Origin: Amaurobius ferox
Lineage: Eukaryota > Arthropoda > Arachnida > Araneae > Amaurobiidae
Reading direction: 5' to 3'
DNA: 64,000 nucleotides
Assembly (NCBI GenBank): GCA_951213105.1
Contig: OX578142.1
Coordinates: 121,181,354 to 121,245,353 of the forward strand
The first letter of the stretch is position 1; each line of letters starts with the position of its first letter. The notes beneath the pieces are model-generated. The model made no database searches. It was not told where the DNA came from and saw only the letters and a program-made list of their open reading frames with translations. Positions 34,061-49,130 of this stretch are shown here, piece by piece. The position numbers were made by a program, and so were the translations under genes.

Positions 34061-35030
34061 ACTTACATGCATCACAATTTAACAGTGCCAGCTTTTGATT
34101 TTTTATAATATCAGCTTTATTCTTTAATAATGTAAAAAAAAATAGTGTCAGCTTTAACTTTTTATAATATAAATGCATATTCGGTCACATATAATTATGC
34201 TTAGGAAACTGTGGACGGTAGAACAATTATGTTGTTAGATTTGAATTCAACAACCTGAAAAACAGAAAAATCAGGCAAAATTTTGAAAGGGACATTTATT
34301 TATTTATTAATTTGAAGACCAGTAGATCAAAGGAGGCCCTCTTCAACTATGATCCAAGAATGATGCGGAGAGGTGCATCGCTCATTGCAAACGGTCGTAA
34401 TAGTCCTACCCTTAAAGTAAATAACGGTCCACAATAATTGTTTTCATGATTCTACAATTTCTTTGAAGGAGGAAATAAATTTCTGTCTGTACTCCCCAAA
34501 AGTAATCCCTATTTTGTATACATCAACATCTTTTTACATAGTCTTGCATCATTTATGGTGGTCACATTTATTAGCTTTACTTTCCTCATATTATTTTTCA
34601 ATTCTTGATATCAACCAGGCGAGAATGCCACCAGAAAATAATTTAATGTAATATGTAGAGACTGCAACTTTTCTTTGTGAGCGAAAGAAGTTTTATAATT
34701 GCTTTACATAGCGACATAGAATCGTCGTAAAGTTTTACAGAATTGATCATTAAACGATTTCTACTTTGGTTGTTTGAATACAATAAGATGATACATTTTT
34801 AGTATGCTACAACCACATATTCAATTTCTCCCCAAATTTAAATAAATTTTCTAGTAAGGTTTTTTTTTATATATTTGTATTATTTGCTAATCAGAATGTT
34901 TCCTGGTTTATTAAAGCAATTTTACAAATTGTTTATCAAAAAATAAATATGAAAAAATGCACTAAATTTTTAAGAGAGGTAAGGGATAGGAACATTGTTT
35001 TATTTACATTATTGCTGAGAATAAAATCCG
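34061..35030. other. Intronic stretch of the TMEM272-like gene
   Basis: No additional exon or element recognised. AT-rich, with short random frames. Confidence 0.45.
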
Positions 35031-35041
35031 GCATTTCATAC

Positions 35042-35239
35042 CTGCAATGAACCAGCCCAACTGAAACAATATTGCAAATGAAAATGTTTTTCTGTAGCAA
35101 GATTTATCTTCTTCACTGTTGTTTGCAACCCTATTTAGTTTTTTCAACAACACTATTGAAAATAAAAATGATGCACCTCCTGCTATTAGGAAAATTGGGA
35201 TCATGACTTGAGCTGGGCAGTTGTAGAGATAAATGCCAC
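35042..35239 (-). CDS. TMEM272-like membrane protein, penultimate known exon
   Basis: The acceptor TTTTCTTTCAG is followed by two bases completing Gly, then GIYLYNCPAQVMIPIFLIAG, GASFLFSIVLLKKLNRV, a short charged loop with SEEDKSCYRK, and SFAILFQLGWFIAG ending one base into a codon at the donor GTATGA. YLYNCP followed by a PIxLI hydrophobic helix, then WFIAG, is the family core. The exon carries the second helix and most of the third. The 198-bp length preserves phase 1 on both sides. No frameshift or stop. Confidence 0.87.
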
Positions 35240-35989
35240 CTGAAAGAAAAGTAAGCTATATGTAAAATGTTCATAATGGAACACTTCCCTTTCAATTCTA
35301 AAGTTTATTGTATATGACATCCTATTGCATTTTTAACCTAACCATTTTTCCATATTTAAATTCTAACGCAGTTTCTGTCCCCAACATGCTTTCAAACTAC
35401 TTAATTTCGAAGGAGGCGGTATAAATGTTTAATTTTCGTTTTATCTTAGTTTTAGAAAAAGTAATGAAAGAAAACATTTAAAGGATTTTCAGAGACACAT
35501 TAAGCCACAACAGCAAAAATTATCCAGTTATTGCAATTTGGTTCGAAAAGTAAGGATGTGAAAAAATGGGCTTGCTGGATTTATAAAAATCTTGAAAAAT
35601 TCGAATGGGGGTGTCATATGAAGGGAACCAACAGGACTAAGAATTGCTAAAATGTGTATAATAAAATTTCGCATTTTTCGTAGGAATTAAGTAGAGGAGA
35701 CCGGGAATCAATGAACCAGAAAATGCTTTTTATTCGTAAAGCATATTTATTCCACTTTAAAAAAATATAATACAGCACATTTCAACATCATGTGTGTATA
35801 TTCAAACGACACATTAAGAAATTTGTTCCATTAGTTACCGACAGGCGTAAAATAATGAATTAAAAAAGTTTGACCAGTGGATTCATTCGGTCAATTTCCG
35901 GAAATCGGTTGTTCAAATAGGTTTTCGAAAACTGGTTGTTGATTGGTTGAAATGTAACCCCCCCCCATTTCGATCTATTGTATCTAATT

Positions 35990-36860
35990 TATTAATCTAT
36001 TCTTTGCTATTATCTAGATTCTAGAATAAAATAATCATTCCTAGAGCAACGAAGACTTTTGTTTAATTTTTTAAAACTATTTAATAGTAATTTACTAGAA
36101 ATTGTAGGATAATTATTATGACCACTGGTGACAGTTTTAAATTTAATAGCATTTTTATGAAATTTTGGTATTAAAACAATATATGAAAATTTTAAAAATT
36201 TTGAATATAAATTTAAATCATTATAAATATTAATAATTTCATGTTTGATGCTAATTAGAGAGTATGTTTTGAGTTTAAGTGAATTGTTATTCTTTAATAC
36301 ATCAAATATTGTATATATTTTTTACATATAATTGCATAATTAGTGGAGGCTTTATCTATATACGTAATTACCAAAGAATTTTGTAAATTAATAATTAAGT
36401 TTTTAAAATTACTAATAGGATATATTGATGTATATATTTTAATACTACTAATAGTATTTTTAATTACTTTTAATATAGTATATTTTCACATATTAAATTA
36501 TTCTAATGGCTATGCATATTTACAAACTAATTTATAAATATATTTATTTAGATCTAAGTTCACTGATTTTAATATAATGAAAGGGTTACTACAAGAAGGT
36601 AGCCTAAATTTAGTACCAAATGACTTTTTTTTTTAAAGAATCATCATTTACAAGGTTTAAGTCACCAGTTACAATATGTCCTATCGAATTAATGTAGTTT
36701 ACATAATTTGCATCTTTACACACAGAATTATTATTTACGTCAGCATCAGAATCATTATCTAAAAAGAGAGATTGAGAAATATCATCGTAATTATATATGA
36801 TTCTTCCTAATGACTTGTATGTAAATGTCTTTAATACTTTTAAATCTTTGATTGGTTATA
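35990..36860 (-). pseudogene. Degenerate reverse-transcriptase-bearing element
   Basis: On the minus strand, disconnected frames read KVLKTFTYKSLGRIIYNYDD, SIGHIVTGDLNLVNDDSL, LVITYIDKASTNYAIICKKY and VLIPKFHKNAIKFKTVTSGH, in that order. The order and phrases (a GDLN region, PIDKAS-like, then PK.HK.PIK.R..SG) recall one class of metazoan reverse transcriptases. The class (Penelope-like or other) is uncertain. Heavily mutated toward A/T. A 64-residue plus-strand frame at 36343-36537 is its shadow. Confidence 0.42.
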
Positions 36861-37062
36861 AATGATTATAGTTATTAAATAAATCATTAAAATTAATAGA
36901 ACTGTAAATAAATGTTTAAGTGATATAATACAATAAGAATTCTAAGAGTGATTTTTATTATGAAATTAAGATACATTGGTGAATAATTAGCTTTTGTGAT
37001 AAGCAAATAAAAAAAATATGACTGAAATGATCATTATGTAAGTTTAATTTTTGAAAAGTGGT

Positions 37063-38488
<1,426 letters not shown>

Positions 38489-40070
38489 CGTAATTACTTT
38501 CATATAAGTAAATATAGTAATTATATTGGGAAACTTGCCCCCTCTAAGGTTCCACTCGCCCCCCTCTCCCCGGTTAAAAATTCCTTAAATAAACATTGCA
38601 TGTAATACGCTTAAAGTATCACGATACAAGATGCAATATACTAATTTGACGCATTTTGTGCTAAATTGCAGTTATATTGCAATCAGTTTAGTTTCGAATT
38701 GCTTGGCATTTATGTGTCAAGCTTGTTCGAAAACAAAACCTTCAGATTTCTCACGAGTTTGTATCTGGCAAAGAGTTAAGTTTTATCTTCCATGTGATAA
38801 TAAATTTAGTATATAATAGGTCTGAAATAAAATAAAATTATCTTATTCGTATCATTTTGATTTACCACTTAAGAGATAGACAAAATTTAACTGACGTTTC
38901 TAAACATCTTCCTCTTCTGTGTTTGACAACATCAAAAATGTGCTCCTAATATTTATGCTTGTTTTTTTCCAGATGGAAGATGAGTGACAAGTGACAGCAC
39001 TCAATCATGTGAAAGAAGATAAAACTATCTTATCCTAAAGATAAGACGGAGATTCCAAAACGGATTAATTGAAAACTGATGTAAATGGGAATTTTACGCG
39101 GTACTAGAAATCGTGTTCTTGCGCAGTACTTAATTGTTAATAAATTATAATTGAATTGTATTGATAAATACAAAACTCTCTATGTATAATAATTAGAAAT
39201 TTATGTAACTAAACCCTTCCCTGACACAATTTTTCGAAAGTGCAGTAAAAGAATGTGATATTTTTGTTTGTAAATATTAATATATTTTTACCTCATTTAA
39301 AACTGCAAAAACTCTGTATTGGCTTTTGAAATATAAAAAAATTTTAAAATTCGACATAATATATATTTTTCGTGCTTTCGAATCGTTATTATTATATAAA
39401 ATAAATCTTTTAAACGGCTCAAAAAAAAAAAAAAAAAAAAAAAAAAAACAGCGAAATGTTCCTTAAAAATATTATATAGAACAAATAAATAATGGTATCA
39501 CCGCTTCGGGTGCAGAAAATAAAATAGCGTTCTTATTCAGGGGATATAGAAACAGAGCAACCACACCAACAAAGATATAAGTAGGCGTCTGTTGCTTGCT
39601 TACTTTTGTGTGTGTGTGTGTTTGCGAATTTTATATGTAATTTACTTTCAATGCCAATTGATTACAGCTTTTGTGCTCTTGTTTATAAAACTTATCTTAG
39701 TTTTTACACGTCTTGTCGCTATTTTTCTCTCATACATTCTAAAAACAAGGATGGTGTAGTTTTTTTTTCTTTCCTCCCTTAGAAATTGTAAAAAGATTTC
39801 TCATATTTAGCTAAATATTTCCTATAAATACAAAAGATAATTCGCAATAATAATTGATCGTATTCAACCCAACTATTAATTTCAATTTAAAAAGAAAGAC
39901 TATCCCTCCTATTTTCAATATTTATGCTTTTTAAATTAATAAAAAAATAATTAAATAGAAACATTGGGAAAAATTTCAAGAATTTACACCATAATTTATT
40001 TTTTATGATTAACATGGTAAAACTATAGCTCGCTGCAGACTGGTTATTGCCATCTAAGCATTTTTATTAT
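38489..40070. other. Intronic stretch of the TMEM272-like gene
   Basis: No exon recognised. A run of about 28 A lies at 39421-39448 and a short (GT)n at 39608-39622. Confidence 0.5.
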
Positions 40071-40071
40071 T

Positions 40072-41362
40072 AACACTTTACAACAAAGTTGAAAAGTGTT
40101 TATGACTTTGTTCATTCTGTCTGTCTGTCCGTTAGCACAATAACTGCCGTATAAATGACTTAATCAAAATGAAATTTTTAGTATGTTGTTCAGACGGTCT
40201 GTGGGACCTATGGGAATATAAATGAATGATATCACCCAATTAGTTTTGGATTGAACCAGGGTTGAAAATATGAAATACATTCAACTTTATGGGACCTAAT
40301 TCTTTAAACATTTATTAAGCGGACTTAAAATTCACGAATTGCTTCGAAAATTTTAGGAAATATTCAAATTATCTCATAAAATATATAAAAAAAAATTTCA
40401 GCAAAATATATTCAGTAGTTTTTTAAATAAAAATTAAAATAATAATTATACCTCTTACATAAAGTGATCACGTGACCATTATATGAAGAGATCGCGTGAC
40501 CCACTTCAAAATAAAATATGGAATCTTTCTTGTGTCAAAATCGCGATTTTTAAAGTTCTTTTTAATTCATATTTAGTGTTGTATCCGTCCTAAAACCGCT
40601 TTGTTTTTGCTTAAATTCTGTGCATCTACATACTGAAACAATGCAATGACAATATATTTGAGTTTAAATGATCATCCAAATTTGATTATTTCTACAACGA
40701 AGCCTATTTTTCACTTATGGTACATGTAAACAGCAAAATATGTAGAATGAGTTGTATAAGAATTGCTGCTTTTCTTTAACGCAAAATTATTAACTCATGG
40801 AGTCCGCATAGCTGATATGAATGAAATATTCATTGATTTTACAGAGAGAAGGACGATTTTTTTCGATGAAGTTTTAAGCATAGAGTTTAATTACTTGCAC
40901 CTCCATGGTCTTAAGTTTTTAAGTAAAATAAATTATTATAGTATCGTGATGAATGAAATGAATGGGAAAATGTGTATAAATGCAATGCTGCTTTTATAGA
41001 GAGACAGGCGTATTATTGCGATGGCTTCATTTGAATAAATTTCAGTTGTTTTCAATGAAGTTTTCAAATATAATAAATTATTGTAGTATTATGATAACTT
41101 TAAAAACATTACCGTGGAATGTATCGCATTTTAGAGATGTTTAAACCAGGCAATTTACATTTCAATGCCGTTATTTGAATGAAGTTTTTTTTTTTTTACG
41201 AAGTTTTAAGTTTTCAAATATAATAAATTAATGTAGTATTGTGATAATTTTTAAAATATTACCGAGGAATGTATCGCATTTTAGAGATGTTTAAATGAAA
41301 TTGCATTGAAGTTGGAAAGGTGTTTCATAATCAATGCTTTTTGCATGATTGATCTTTCATGT
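40072..41362 (-). mobile_element. DINE-1-like repeat, copy 4
   Basis: Starts with the AACACTTTACAACAAAGTTG palindrome half, then GTCTGTCTGTC, and ends TTGATCTTTCATGTT. It has two box units near 40466-40500 (one intact CACGTG, one CGCGTG) and a terminal array of two units of about 125 bp sharing TGTATCGCATTTTAGAGATG. Confidence 0.8.
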
Positions 41363-41640
41363 TTCAAGATTGCATTTAATGAAAGTAAAATATCAATTTT
41401 ATCCAATGGCATATTATAGAATCCTAATAAATATGTATCTCGTGAACGATTTACATGAGTCCTTAGGACATTAATGCATAATTTGTAAAATTATATTTAA
41501 TCTGTCCATATATTTTGTCAAAAATAGTACTTTTAATATTGTTTAATTTTGCATAAACTTGTTTTGTATGAGTTGGTTAAATACATCTTTCTCAAAATGT
41601 TTAAATGCATAATAGAGGAAGAAAAAACTGTTTTACTCAC

Positions 41641-41688
41641 CCATAACTATCATGGATAGAGGTATAACAACTACAAGGACAAAAAACA
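41641..41688 (-). CDS. TMEM272-like membrane protein, 48-bp exon
   Basis: A TTCTATTTTCAG acceptor and a GTGAGT donor bracket 48 bp coding FFVLVVVIPLSMIVMG, plus split codons at both ends. It forms the second half of the first transmembrane helix, and its end joins GIYLYNCP of the next exon. The hydrophobic run ending in P.SMIV.G before the CP motif fits the family. Phase 1 on both sides. Confidence 0.82.
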
Positions 41689-41699
41689 CTGAAAATAGA

Positions 41700-43270
41700 A
41701 TAAAGTAATGAACTTTATAAGGGAACTCAAGTAAAATAAGGAGTTATAAGCATATTAAAATAATAATGTTATGTTTAATGCACAGTAAAAGTATGACCAA
41801 TAAAAGCAAGATTGTGTAATAAAAAGTAAAATATAAAAATTTTACAACAGCATGTAAGCATGCATGTTAATTATTAAAACTCACACTCATATAAATTATC
41901 AGAATGTTGATTTTAAAAGAGACATTTTGGATTTAATTTCTTATCATGGCAAAATTTTGTCCATGCAAATTGTACATTTTTAATCGAGCATCATATTTAG
42001 TATTCAATATTTTATGATATATTTTTAGTTGTTATAATTGAAAATATATAGTGACGTTTTTAGTTATATATCATAAATAAAAATATATAAAAGCGGTTTT
42101 CATGTTTCCTAATTAAATATAGCTGCACAACTCTTTTTAAACAATATATTCTAAGCACACTGTAATACGAGTTTCTAAAGGTCAAATTTATTCGTATTAT
42201 CATCGTTTAGCTACACATCCACACAGGCTCATATCGTCACCTCCGATAGCGGAAGCCAGAGCACTTAACTTTTGACGTCTCAGCTTGTACTATACTGCGA
42301 GTAGGTAGGTAGATCGCGATCGGAGCTTTTGCTATTTGCTTCCCTTTTGTTTCTCTGTTCGATGTAAAGGAATAATAATTTGCCAGTAAAGCAATAATAT
42401 TAATTAAATTTGTAATTTTAAAATTTTCTACAAATCGTAGAACAAACAAAGTGAAACGTAAGGAAATGCTGTATTTATGTTTGTTCAAAAATAATTCTAT
42501 AATTTACATTAAAATGGGTGATTTAAATGATTAATATTGCTGTAAATTTAATTAAAATGAAATTTATAATGACTCAAATTCACTCTGGAAGCAAAGATGA
42601 ACGGATTCCATTCAGTTAGTCATTAATGCTTTAATAAAAGTTTAAAAAATAACCTTGGGTATTTATTGCTTAATCAGGCATTTTATTTAAACAATTTTTC
42701 AGTACATTCAGTTACAGCTAAAGTATGCTGGAACTAAAATGATTACTGAATACTATATTTTTCTTTGAATATCATACGATAATCATAAAGAATAAACTCA
42801 GAATTTAACTTTCAATATGCTTATTTATTTATTTATTTTTATTTATTGTTGCTGTTGTAAATTGTAAAACGATTTAGAATTAAGAAAAATACTAGTTGAA
42901 TGTCATTCATTAACCTGTGCACTATAATCTGTAGAAGTTCAGGTTTTCTAATATAGCACGTCATATATTCCATTTTTTACTACCACACATTAATAAATAC
43001 TAAACAACTTCGTTTAATTATAAAGGTTGAAATACCTCAGGCGCTTTGCAAATTTAATAAAGCTGTATAATAGAACTTTTTGGCATTAATATTTCATTTA
43101 TAATTCCATTGAATTGAAAATGTAAGAAAGATTAAATTAGCTTTGTATTATTAAAATAACATTAACTAATATAATGAAATATGCAATCGCAACTTGAATC
43201 TGTAAGTTGATTACTTTACCTCTTTCCAAGTAATTTAACAATTTTCAATAACATAACTGTTTATTCGCTA
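41700..43270. other. Intronic stretch of the TMEM272-like gene
   Basis: No exon recognised. A short motif near 42236-42262 (minus strand GCTTCCGCTATCGGAGGTGA) is shared with 7548-7572 and 49485-49505, so it is part of a dispersed repeat. Confidence 0.45.
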
Positions 43271-43278
43271 CATTAAAT

Positions 43279-44566
43279 ACAAGAAAGATCAATCATGCAT
43301 AACGCATTGATCATGAAACACTTTCCAACTTCAATGCAATTTTATTTAAACATCTCTAAACATCTCTTACATTCCTTGGTAATATTTTTTAAATTATCAC
43401 AATACAATATTAATTTATTATATTTGAAAACTTAAAACTTCATCGAAAAAAATGAACTTCATTCAAATGAAGGCATTGAAATATAAATTGCCTGGTTTAA
43501 ACATCTCTAAAATGCCATACATTCCTCGGTAATATTTTTAAAATTATCATAATACTGCGATAATTTATTATATTTGAAAACTTCATCGAAAACAACTGAA
43601 ATTTATTCAAATAGCGTCATCGAAATATAACACGCCTGGCTCTCTCTATAAAAGCAACATTTCATTCATAGACATTTTTCCATTCATTTCATTCATCACA
43701 ATACTATAATAATTTATTTTATTTAAAAACTTAAGACCACGGAGGTACGAGTAATTAAACTCTATGCTTAAAACTTTATCGAAAAAATCGTCCTTCTCTC
43801 TGTAAAATCAATGAATATTTCATTCATATCAGCTATATTGCAGACTCCATGAGTTAAATAATTTTGCGTTAAAAAAATGCAGCGATGCTTATACAACTAA
43901 TTCTACATATTTTGCTGTTTACATTTTCCACAAGTGAAAAGTAGGCATCGTAGTAGAAATAATCAAATTTGTATGATCATTTAAACTCAAATATATTGTA
44001 ATTGTTTTGTTTCAGTATGTAGATGCACAGAATTTAAGCAAAAATAAAGCGGTTTTAGGACGGATACAACACTAAATATGAATTAAAAAGAACTTTAAAA
44101 ATCACGATTTTGACACAAGATGGATGCCATATTTTATTTTGAAGTTGGTCACGTGATCGCTTCATATAATTGTCACGTGATCGCTTCATATGAAAGGTGT
44201 AAATATTATTTTAATTTTTATTTAAAAAACTACTGAATATATTTTGCTGAAATTTTTTTTTATATATTTTATGGGATAATTTAAATATTTTCTAAAACTT
44301 TCGAAGCAATTTGTGAATTTTAAATGTTTGAAAAATTAGGTCTCATAGGGTTCTATGTATTTCATTTCTTCTACCCGGGTTCAGTCTAAAACTAATTGGG
44401 TGATATTATTCATTTATATTCCCATAGGTCCCACAGACCGTCTGAACAACATACTAAAATTTCATTTTGATAAAGTCATTTTTATCGCAGTTATCGTGCT
44501 AACGGACAGACAGACAGACAGAATGAACAAAGTCATAAACACTTTTCAACTTTGTTGTAAAGTGTT
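43279..44566 (+). mobile_element. DINE-1-like repeat, copy 5
   Basis: Begins ACAAGAAAGATCAATCATGC and ends at the AACACTTTTCAACTTTGTTG palindrome after GACAGACAGACAGACAG. Two perfect CACGTG box units stand in tandem at 44147-44158 and 44171-44182. Divergent from copy 4 and convergent with copy 6. Confidence 0.82.
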
Positions 44567-45350
44567 AAAAATGCGCACAGCCTAATCAAAAATGACTTCT
44601 TAACCCATTCTTTTAAAATTTCAGTATGCCATAACTAATAGTAAAAAATATACATGCAATATATAAAGATACTAAATCTTTGACATGCAATTATTTAGTT
44701 GTCAAACGGTTAAAAATATGCTATTTGATGTATGAAATATTACATTTTACATTATTATTTTACTTTCGTAACTTTAGTGTAAAATTTTTATTGCTGCGAT
44801 TTCTTACTATTGACAATATCTTAAAAAGACAATGAAATTTTTTTATGTATATAAATAAAATTGAAATTACATCTAGCTGTCTCTGTGTGTGTTTATCTAT
44901 TTCATCATCACGGTGGAACAGGTAGAACAGCTGCATCGAAATTATGAAAATTTTGTGGGTATCCTTGGAATAGCCTCACTTAAAATTTAGTCCATGTTTA
45001 GAGTTTCTAGGACCAGGGATTGTCGAGATATGAATAAAAATCACACAATTAAACCTTCCATAGAAATAGCATTATGCAAATGATACATTTTCCGGAAATT
45101 TATTAAGAAAATTGTATCATGATGCTTAGCAAAGAAATTAAATCAAATGTGTTTATTAGGCAGAGGATTATTATTAAATTTTTTTCCGATTTAAAAAATA
45201 AATAAATTGATAAAAAATTTTTTTTTATAAATGATCGGAATTTCGTTTTTAGCAAGATTACATCAATTACAGCTTTCGGGTTTAAATATTGGTTGAATTA
45301 ATAACATGTTCAATTTAATACCTCATATGTTTTATTTTGGCAAAAACTTA
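44567..45350. other. Non-coding spacer
   Basis: No gene recognised. The segment 44870-45060 (TCATCATCACGGTGGAACAG and neighbours) has higher complexity and may be an unrecognised repeat fragment. Confidence 0.4.
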
Positions 45351-45353
45351 TGA

Positions 45354-45437
45354 TGTGTTTAGTCAATTAATTCATATATTGTGTTTAATCAATTAATTCA
45401 TATATTGTGTTTAGTCAATTAACTCATATATATTGCT
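45354..45437 (+). repeat. 27-bp minisatellite, 3 units
   Basis: Units share TGTTTAGTCAATTAATTCAT followed by ATATTG, with small changes. Confidence 0.85.
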
Positions 45438-45496
45438 TAGCCAAATGTTGAAACAGTATAAAAGTGATAATACCATTTTAGCTCTTTCATTTTTTT

Positions 45497-46800
45497 AACA
45501 CTTTACAACAAAGTTGAAAAGTGTTTATGACTTTGTTCATTCTGTCTGTCTGTCTGTCTGTCTGACCGTTAGCACGATAACTGCAGTAAAAATGACTTCA
45601 TCAAAATGAAATTTTAGTATGTTGTTCAGACGGGCTGTAGGACCTATGGGAATATAAATGAATAATATCACCCAATTAGTTTTGGATTCAACCCGGGTTG
45701 AAAAAATGAAATACATTGAGCCCTATGGGACCTAATTTTTCAAACATTTTTTAAGCGGATTTAAAATTCACAAATTGCTTCAAAAATTTTAGGTAATATT
45801 CAAATTGTTCCATAAAATATATAAAAAAAAATTCAGCGAAATATATTTAGTAGTTTTTTAAATAAAAATTAAAATAAGAATTACGCCTCTTATATGAAGC
45901 GATCACGTGACCATGATATGAAAAGATCACATGACCCACTTCAAAATGATATATGGCATCCATCTTGTCTCAAAATCGTGATTTTTTAAGTTCTTTTTAA
46001 TTCATATTGAGTGTTGTATCCGTCCTAAAACCACTTTATTTTTGCTTAAATTTTGTGCATCTACATACTGAAACAACGCAATTACAACATATTTGAGTTT
46101 AAGTGATCATCCAAATTTGATTATTTCTACAACGAAGCCTATTTTTCACTTATGTAAAATGTAAACAGCAAAATATGTAGAATGAGTTGTATTAGAATTG
46201 CTGTATTTCTGTAACACAAAATTATTTAGCCCATGGAGTCTGCATAGCTGATATGAATGAAATATTCATTGATTTTACAAAGAGACGGACGATTTTTTTC
46301 GATGAAATTTTAAGCATAGAGTTTAATTACTTGTAGCTCCATGGTCTTAATTTTTAAATAAAATAAATTATTATAGTATTGTGATGAATGAAATGAATGG
46401 GAAAATACTATGAATGAAATGCTGTTTTTGTAGAGAGATCCAGGCGTGTTATTTTTTCTATGACGTCATTGGAATGAATGCCAGTTGTTTTCGATGAAGT
46501 TTTCAAATATAATATATTTTTGTAGTATTATGATGATTTTAAAAATATTACCGAGGAATGTATCGCGTTTTAGAGATGTTTAAACCTGGCAATTTATATT
46601 TCAATGCCGTCATTTGAATGAAGTTCATTTTTTTCGATGAAGGTTTAAGTTTTCCAATATAATAAATTAATGTAGTATTGTGATAAGTTTTAAAATATTA
46701 CCGAGGAATGTATTGCATTTTAGGCTTGTTTAAATAAAATTGCATTGAAGTTGGAAAGTGTTTCATAATCAATGCTTTAAGCATGATTGATCTTTCTTGT
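45497..46800 (-). mobile_element. DINE-1-like repeat, copy 6
   Basis: Begins with the AACACTTTACAACAAAGTTG palindrome half and (GTCT)n at 45541-45564, and ends TTGATCTTTCTTGT. Has a CACGTG box at 45901-45912 and a decayed second one (CACATG). The terminal tandem array is present. Confidence 0.82.
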
Positions 46801-47152
46801 TACATTTCGATGACGTCATTTGAATAAATTTAATTTGTTTTCGATGAAGTTTTGAAATATAATAAATTATTGTATTATTATGACAATTTTAAAAATATTA
46901 TCGAGGAATGTATCACATTTTAGAGATGCTTAAACCAGGCAATTTATATTTCAATGCCGTCATTTGAATGAAGTTCATTTTTTTCGATCAAGTTTTAAGT
47001 TTTCAAATATAATAAATTAATGTAGTATTATGATAATTTTAAAAATATTACCGATCAATGTTTCGCATTTGAGAGATGTTTAAATAAAATTGCATTGAAG
47101 TTGGAAAGTGTTTCATAATCAATGCTTTATGCATGATTGATCTTTCTTGTTT
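46801..47152 (-). repeat. Extra terminal array joining DINE-1-like copies 6 and 7
   Basis: Repeats only the array end of the element (units with TATAATAAATTATTGTA and TCGCATTTGAGAGATG) and its terminus TTGATCTTTCTTGT, directly abutting the start of copy 7. It looks like unequal exchange or a head-to-tail insertion. Confidence 0.75.
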
Positions 47153-48278
47153 AACACTTTATAACATAGTTGAAAAGTGTTTATGACTTAGCTCTTTCTG
47201 TCTGTCTGTCTGTCTGTTAGCACGATAACTGTCGTAAAAATGACTTTATCAAAATGAAATTTTAGTTTGTTGTAGAGACGGTCTGTGGGATCTATGGGAA
47301 TATAAATGAAAAATATCACCCAATTAGTTTTGGATTGAACCCGGGTTGAAAAAATGAAATACATTGAACCCTATGTGACCTAATTTTTCAAACATTTTTT
47401 AAGCAAATTTAAAATTCATAAATTACTTCGAAAGTTTTAGAAAATATTCAAATTATCCCATAAAATAAATAAAAAATGTTCAGCAAAACATATTCAGTAG
47501 TTTTTTAAATAAAAATTAAAATAATAATTACACCCTTTATATGAAGGGATCACGTGACCCACTTCAAAATAAATTATGTCATCCATCTTGTGTCATTATC
47601 GTGATTTTTAATGTTCTTTTCAATTTATATTTAACGTTGTATCCGTTCTAAAACCGCTTTATTTTTGCTCAAATTCTGTGCATCTACATTCTGAAACAAC
47701 GCAATTACAACATATTTGAGTTTAAATGATCATACAACTTTGATTATATCTACAACGAAGCCTAATTTTCACTTATGGAGAATGCAAGTACCAAAAAATG
47801 TAGAATGATTTGTATAGGAATTGCTGCATTTCTTTAACGCAAAATTATTTAGCTCATGGAGTCTGCAATATAGCTGATATAAATGAAACATTCATTGATT
47901 TTACATAGAGATGCAGACGATTTTTCGATAAAGTTTTAAGCATAGAGTTTAATTACGTGTACCTCCATGGTCTTAAGTTTTTAAATAAAATAAATTTTTA
48001 TAGTATTGTGATGAATGAAATGAATGGAAAAAAGTTTGTGAATGAAATGCTGCTTTTATAGAGATATCCAGGCGATTTATATTTCGATGATGTCATTTGA
48101 TAAAGTTCATTTGTTTTCTATGAAGTTTTCAAATATAATAAATTATTGTAGTATTATGATAATTTAAAAAATATTACCTATCAATGTATCGAATTTTAGA
48201 GATGTTTAAATAAAATTGCATTGAAGTTGGAAAGTGTTTCATAATAAATGCGTTATGCATGATTGATCTTTCTTGTTT
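47153..48278 (-). mobile_element. DINE-1-like repeat, copy 7
   Basis: Begins AACACTTTATAACATAGTTG and GTCTGTCTGTCTGTCTG and ends ATTGATCTTTCTTGT. Single CACGTG box at 47548-47559. Arranged head-to-tail with copy 6. Confidence 0.82.
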
Positions 48279-48371
48279 TAGTGTATATTGATCCAATTTC
48301 ATATACATAGTTTATAATTTGCTTGCAAACGGGATCAGGATGTTTTATTTATCAGATCTATTTGTGAAGAT

Positions 48372-49130
48372 AATTTGTATAGAAAACACAGAAAGGAGGA
48401 TTAAATTTAGTAGAATTAAGTGAAAAGAATTTTAAATAAAATATTTTAATAGAGTATTTTGAGTAACAATGTCATTTAGAATACTGCAGGAATTTGCACA
48501 TATTTTAAATCATGGGCAATGTCGGGTATAACTGCTATTAACTGTATACATAAAATTGTAAGTTGTGCATTTATCTATCTGTTTATTATCTCAGCACGGT
48601 AGAACTCACCTATTTTCTTTTTGTTAGAATTATTATAAAATTTCAAAAATAAAGACTCAATATTAAAACTTCACTGCAAATTCTGAATTTTAAGTTTCTT
48701 GTGTTATATAATCAGTACAAAGAACGGGCATACTGCTAGTCTTTTATAAAATATCACAAAGCTAACAACATTATTAAAAGTATTTTAACATATTTGCAGG
48801 AAACTGAATAATTTATGACAACACATTAAGTACACTAGGCAAATGCAATGAATGACACAAGCTAACCGGATAAAATATGCATTTTAAACATTGAATGATT
48901 TTTAATACCTAACAATTATTTAAGAAAGCTTAATTTTACAAGCGTCTAGGTAGTTCTTAGTCAATGTGACAACAATAAAATTTTAAAACTAGCCAAGAAA
49001 ACTCTAAACAGTTTGTGACGTTATAATTAGCAACAAAACAATTTAGAATTCAGTTAGCTTTAATTGAAAAGAAATTTAAACAAGAAGTAATAATATAATT
49101 TAAATATTTTGAATAGCATATATTTAAAAT
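48372..49130 (-). repeat. Repeat R2, copy 2 (without SINE)
   Basis: Inverted match to 7930-8957. The site corresponding to SINE copy B (about 48945-48970; minus strand AACTACCTAGACGCTTGTAA) is uninterrupted. Confidence 0.75.

Noticed and set aside
38958..39000. Possible plus-strand acceptor followed by a short exon (TTTTTTTCCAG then ATGGAAGATGAG)
   Set aside because: The frame closes within a few codons and no partner exon or poly(A) signal was found.
45541..45564. CRISPR-like or regulatory (GTCT)n spacer array
   Set aside because: It is the tetranucleotide tract of the DINE-1-like element, present in every copy; there are no repeat-spacer units.
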